Part shown: positions 59,944 to 64,000 of the stretch, piece after piece
Layout of the letters: every line of letters begins with the position of its first letter
Position numbering within the stretch: position 1 is the stretch's first letter
From: Marasmius tenuissimus
Taxonomy: Eukaryota > Basidiomycota > Agaricomycetes > Agaricales > Marasmiaceae
Length of the DNA: 64,000 nucleotides
Assembly (NCBI GenBank): GCA_029532415.1
Contig: JAQOTA010000053.1
Coordinates: 6,138,001-6,202,000 of the forward strand
Direction of reading: 5' to 3'
Position numbers and translations under genes: made by a program
The notes under the pieces: generated by a model
The model's database searches: none
The model's input: only the letters and a program-made list of their open reading frames with translations
Told to the model about the DNA's origin: nothing

Positions 59944-61192
59944 TTCATTCCCAACCCAAACAAGACCGCGAAACAGAACAAGAATGCCCGAGCTTGTGAC
60001 CATTGGCGAAGAGGTCGAGGTTCAGAGTACCTTGTGGAACAACACAAGACAGGCACGACGTTGAAAGGGTGCGCAGTCAAGCGGATAGCCCGTACTCTAC
60101 AGGACAAGAACAAGCACATCACCATCGATCAGGATCTCTCCAGCAATTTGCAGGATCAGAAGGACAGTGGTTGGACAGGCAGAAAGTTGGAGCAAGATGG
60201 GAGGACTTACACATTGGATGAGGTATTGAAGCTGCCTGGTATGCGGCTCATTAAATGGGATGGAAAGTGCGTGGCTTGCCTTCTTACCCCCGTGCTTTGC
60301 TGACTTACGACCACAGAGAAACCCTCCTCATTCAAGATACGAAAACAAGGAACGTGATTACCTTGCTCGAGATCCCCAACGATTCCAGCTGGACTGAGGA
60401 TTGTCAAAATTTTTTTCAGCTACTGGATTGGGCAGAGGATCAGATGCGACAGTTCAAGGCCAACCCTCGCAGTCGTTGAGGCAACTACCATTCCACCCCC
60501 ACTGGAATTTTGTTTGGCGGTGGGCAGACTCAGCCCGGCAACTTCGCTCAGACCCCCGCAGAGGAGGAGATATGGGCAAAGGTGTATGCTCATCCCTTTT
60601 ATCAGCGAGTTCTTTGCTACGCACAACGTACGTCTCAACTTGAATCCACATGCCACGTTCTAACCCACAAATTCCAGATGGGATGAAGTCTTACCACCCC
60701 AAGCTAGAGCGACTCTATTCCAACGTCAAGCAGATGATTCGTGTAGACAATCCCAGCCTAGCAGACCCTCTTCCCGGATGCTGCTTTTCAGCATGCAATC
60801 TCAACTTGGGAAGAGCGGTCACACTTCGACACACCGATTTCCTCAACCTTCTCTTCGGTCAATGTGCAGTACTTGCACTCGGAGAATTTGATTACAGAAA
60901 GGGCGGGCACCTAGTTCTTTGGGACCTTGGTCTTGTAATCGAGTTCCCTCCCGGATCGATGATACTTCTTCCCTCGGCTCTTGTAGAGCATTCGAACGTC
61001 TCCATCGCGGCTGATGAGCGCCGTTCTTCCATTACATTCTACTCTGCCTCAGGACTGTTCCGTTGGGTTACCAACGGATTCATGTCGGACAAAGAGTTTA
61101 AAGCTCAAGCGGGTGTCAAGATGCGACAGCGCTGGGACCAACACCGAGCGAACCTTTGGAAAGTTGGGTTAGAATTACTCTCAAATAAGTAG
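59944..61192 (+). pseudogene. TET/JBP-family 2-oxoglutarate/Fe(II) dioxygenase (5-methylcytosine oxidase type), one in-frame TGA
   Basis: Member of the large mushroom family related to TET/JBP enzymes, which oxidise 5-methylcytosine in DNA. Exon to 60266 carries the N-terminal region RIARTLQDKNKH and GWTGRKLEQDGRTYTLDEV, then exon 60317 to about 60630, then exon 60676-61192. The double-stranded beta-helix shows the iron ligands: HTD (60830-60838, HxD motif in LRHTDFLN), the distal His in VEHSN (60989-60991) and an Arg in ERRSSITFY for 2-oxoglutarate. FGQCAVLALG, GGHLVLWDL and IEFPPGSMILLPSA are typical of the family. A TGA at 60477-60479 interrupts the expected Arg-Arg-Gly-Asn-Tyr stretch and looks like CGA to TGA; an unusual intron there is less likely. 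The 5' end is uncertain; a first exon may lie in 59656-59943. It is divergent from the KDZ transposase. Confidence 0.75.
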
Positions 61193-61546
61193 TGTACATC
61201 ATCTCTGTCATCTATACTCTGTTATACAAAACTGTTACTTGAATCTCCGATGAATAGAAACCTGAGTGCTTGAATAGTATGAACTTGAACGACTTGCATA
61301 GCGAGGTGTTCTTGATCCAAGTCAATTAAGCGCTCGTAGATTCACCCTCAAATCGTTCATTGTTAATGTACAACTTAATATCACTCTTGATGCATCTGGA
61401 TACTGCGTTATATGTACTACATCTACCATACATCGAAATTTTGGCCCGCTTGAAAAGGTGAGGAAAAACTTTTAGGTTTCAGACGGAAGACGAAGTTTTG
61501 TATTGAACCTCGCACGTCTCTCGGACTTCAACGTTCAACCATCACC
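61193..61546. other. Intergenic spacer
   Basis: AT-rich. Probably holds the TET/JBP terminator and the promoter of the next gene. Nothing specific seen. Confidence 0.4.
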
Positions 61547-62362
61547 ATGGTTCGCCCTCGCAAGTACAAAACAAAGGCGCAACAGCGACAAGCGGTTTTA
61601 GAGAAATCTCGCAGAAGCTACGACAAGTCCGTTCAATTCACTCTCAATTTATATACAACCTCTATTCCCCGTGCTTCCATAGACATCGCGAACGAATCCT
61701 GATGCGAAAGCAAACCAAACGCAACGAGGTCAAGACGACGCAGGGGTCCGTTTGGCTGTGTTTCTCGATCCGACATTCTGCTCTGACCTTTCAATCATCC
61801 AGCCAAGTACTGGTCACGGAACTTCTGGGTTCAATGCATCGGATATCGAAGGACGAGTTGGATAAGGATGACCAGAAGCGTGCTCACAGGTGCATATCAG
61901 TTTTAATACTTGCAACCCTGACACTAAGGCCTTCAAAAAAGATATTTCGAGTCACTGCTAGACGGATACAGGGCAGAACTCTCAAGAACCTTCACCTCCG
62001 ACCCGCTGGGATTCTATGCATCTCTTTACCACTGTACAATAATTTGGCTTGATGGCGGTTCTTCGGGTACATCACCATTCAGCCAGCTTGAGTCTCAAAT
62101 TCAAAAGCTCGACGCTACTCTTACCCTTCATATGCGCAAGATTCAAAATCTCTTCAGCGACCAGACTTTATACCAACGATATGCGTCCCTTCAAGAGCTC
62201 GTTCGAGAGCATATCGCCTGTATTGACGAGCTGGAGTACGGGCGACTGGTGGATGGTTTGATGGACAAGGAGCAGCTGTACGAAAAGCACAGAGACCAGA
62301 GATGTGTATATCAAAATCTCTCCTGTGTTCCCTATCTTTCGGGTACAAAGGCCCCGCTGTAG
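61547..62362 (+). CDS. Small basic/coiled-coil protein of unknown function, 3 exons
   Basis: Predicted 235-aa protein. Exons are 61547-61626, 61683-61889 and 61942-62362, totalling 708 nt and closing in frame at a TAG; introns are GT-AG of 56 and 52 nt. The N-terminus is strongly basic (MVRPRKYKTKAQQRQ and SRRSYDKHRERILMRKQ), the type of region that could bind nucleic acid. The rest is helical, with likely coiled coil (QLESQIQKLDATLTLHMRKI and LQELVREHIACIDELE). I do not recognise a domain. Similar basic N-termini are, as far as I recall, common in Agaricomycete repeat-rich regions. It follows the TET/JBP gene on the same strand at about 350 bp, so it may be transposon cargo. No stop or frameshift was needed. 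Confidence 0.6.
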
Positions 62363-62495
62363 ACTTACTCACTGGTATATTCAATTTCGGTCAATTTGAA
62401 CAAAATTTTATTGACTTCCTATGTCAGTCCAGTTATGACAAATACACCAATGCCCTTTCATTGGATACTACACCACTTACAAAATCTGAGAATAA

Positions 62496-63640
62496 CTAGT
62501 CAACTTGCTCTGGCTGGTGAGTGACCCTGAGCTCATTATTTTCCCTTGCCCGAGTGAAATGTTGCCTTGCCTGTCGTCCACTTCCTGACCCAGTATAATG
62601 TTCTACCACCCCTCCACGGAATTGAAGTCCTTTCCATAGCAATGACTTTCGGCTGTGGTAAACCCCAGGTAGGACACCCTCTAGAAGAACAAACGTCTCC
62701 TGTTGGGAGACGGGGGTTGCCAGAATGGCCGCAGCGGACGAGTCCGCATATTCATTGTAGAACTCTTGAGCGAGTTCTACGTCGCCAAAGCCCTTGACAA
62801 GGTGATGGTCCGAGGTGATATATTGCTTGGCACCCTCAAGACCCCTCTTACTATGCCTGTTGGCCACAATGAGTATGTTCCCTTTGAATCGGACTTTTTG
62901 AACACACCATGAATAGAAGATGCCCGTCACGCCATCCTTTCCGGAGTATACCACATATGCTGCGTAATTGTTTTGGGTTTGGGGAGGTTGGGTTGCTTGA
63001 GATGATTGAGACGATTGAGGCGTTGAGTCCTCAGTAGAAGGTGGCGGGTTCCGGGTCGGAGACGATTGTGGGGGTTGATGTTGAGTAGCTCAAGAGTGTG
63101 ACAAGTGGGAGGTGGTATTAGCGAGGTCGAGGCTATTCTGGCTGGTTGAGCGTTCTCATTCGAGAACACCAACTTCAAGTCGGCTGGAAATTATCCGAGG
63201 TGAGCACCACTGATTAACTAACAGTAATCTCGTACCATATGCCCTGGCCATTGCATCGAATTGCACATCCAACTCGTCGACTGTCAACTTCACCCGATTT
63301 TCGGCTGCTCGTAAGTTTTCTTCAGCATTCTGACGCTCTGACTCTGCCCTCGTAAGCCCTAAAGTGAAATTGATCAACATCTACATTGTATGGAAAGGAT
63401 GGATGATATACCTCGGTTTGTCTCCAGGACTTGTTCGTGATGACCCACAAACCACAAGATTGCACGATGCCGTTGACTGTCGGAAGGTGTCAGAGGTGAG
63501 CCTACAAATTATTTCAGCCAGTGAATCAATCAAGTATTTGAATGTTGAACTTACTGGCCATGATCAAGCAACGAAGGTTAGAAGCTTTGGACTCAAAAGT
63601 CACGAGGGAGTCGAGCTGAGTTGAGCAACTGGCAACAAGT
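62496..63640 (-). CDS. Coiled-coil protein with RNase H1 N-terminal-like (viroplasmin) domains
   Basis: The last exon (63088-62496) encodes a Pro/Gln/Ser-rich linker and then AAYVVYSGKDGVTGIFYSW ... VKGFGDVELAQEFYNEY and a second unit FVLLEGVLPGVYHSRK. Both have the Y/FVV..G..PGIY.SW.....V.G......F pattern of the RNase H1 N-terminal (caulimovirus viroplasmin) fold that binds RNA/DNA hybrids. Upstream exons, joined through GT-AG introns, give a coiled coil (LTRAESERQNAEENLRAAE) preceded by LTPSDSQRHRAILWF. The RNase H catalytic domain itself is absent, so this would bind rather than cut. The 5' end is not resolved; exons can be followed to about 63640. It converges with the gene at 61547-62362, with only about 130 bp between stops. 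Confidence 0.55.
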
Positions 63641-63741
63641 CACGTGTGTCAAACCCACGTGTATTTCCGTTTTTTTGTGTACTGGCCGTTCCCTGCTACC
63701 TATCAGTATCTTTCAGACCTTTTCAAGACTTACGTGCGACT

Positions 63742-64000
63742 ATGGACCCCTTCCAGAGGGTGGACCCACAGACCCCCGATGCCCCAATCTCCTTTACGTA
63801 TGTTCCATTCACTCCTATTCGTTTCTATTAAAACCTTAACTTCTGCCGTCATTCAATAGAACCCATCCCAATTCATTCTCGAGTTCACCCTCGACACCAT
63901 TGACAGGGTTCACGCCCCATACGCATTTCCGGCCCAACTCCGCTGCTGCTGCTCCAAACGCGAACTTTTTGGCAAGATTGGGCCTTCAGAGCAATATTGG
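63742..64000 (+). CDS. 5' part of an unknown gene, runs off the window
   Basis: ATG at 63742 opens exon 63742-63797 (MDPFQRVDPQTPDAPISF), followed by a 62-nt GT-AG intron and an exon from 63860 to the window end encoding a Ser/Thr/Pro/Asn/Ala-rich low-complexity stretch. The frame stays open to base 64000. No domain is visible in the available part. It is divergent from the RNase H1-N-like gene. Confidence 0.4.

Overview
The window looks like nuclear DNA of a mushroom-forming basidiomycete (Agaricomycetes; a Rhizoctonia/Ceratobasidium-like genome would fit, but this is inference). The reasons are multi-exon genes with 48-75 nt GT-AG introns, DUF6535 membrane proteins, several Ty1/copia elements, and a Kyakuja-Dileera-Zisupton (KDZ) transposase beside a TET/JBP-type dioxygenase. 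Only a few genes appear intact. Most of the window is transposons, their remains and degenerate duplicated blocks.

Layout. 1-1481: decayed O-methyltransferase copy. 2789-6214 (-): complete 7-exon DUF6535 gene. 7412-8462 (-): fragment of a paralogue. 9135-15537 (-): copia element A, split by a solo LTR of family B (10245-10555). 15950-21000: degenerate repeat block X. 21769-25317 (+): complete 8-exon DUF6535 gene. 26600-29100: block Y. 30754-32480 (-): intact 8-exon O-methyltransferase. 33000-36280: block Z. 36282-37166 (-): third, deleted O-methyltransferase copy. 37638-41235 (-): 5'-truncated subtilisin-like protease pseudogene carrying a 1089-bp terminal-inverted-repeat element. 41340-55612: a further block copy, W, torn apart by nested insertions. 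These are copia element C (41792-47031, TSD AGATT) and DNA element D (47142-55060, 9-bp TSD GACCTTCTT), with copia element B (47773-54104, TSD AGTGG) inside D. Block Z keeps the two empty sites.

56089-64000 is the most interesting part. A KDZ transposase (-) and a TET/JBP-like 5-methylcytosine dioxygenase (+) are divergently arranged around an array of four GCCCCGA..TGGGGC hairpin repeats. Beyond them lie a small basic coiled-coil protein gene, a coiled-coil gene with RNase H1 N-terminal-like (viroplasmin) domains, and the start of another gene. KDZ elements carrying TET/JBP genes are known from mushroom genomes. Here both genes of the pair carry TGA nonsense codons at positions where the reading frame is otherwise good, several best explained as CGA to TGA. 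The same kind of change breaks the copia elements, so C-to-T decay of mobile DNA seems to run through the window.
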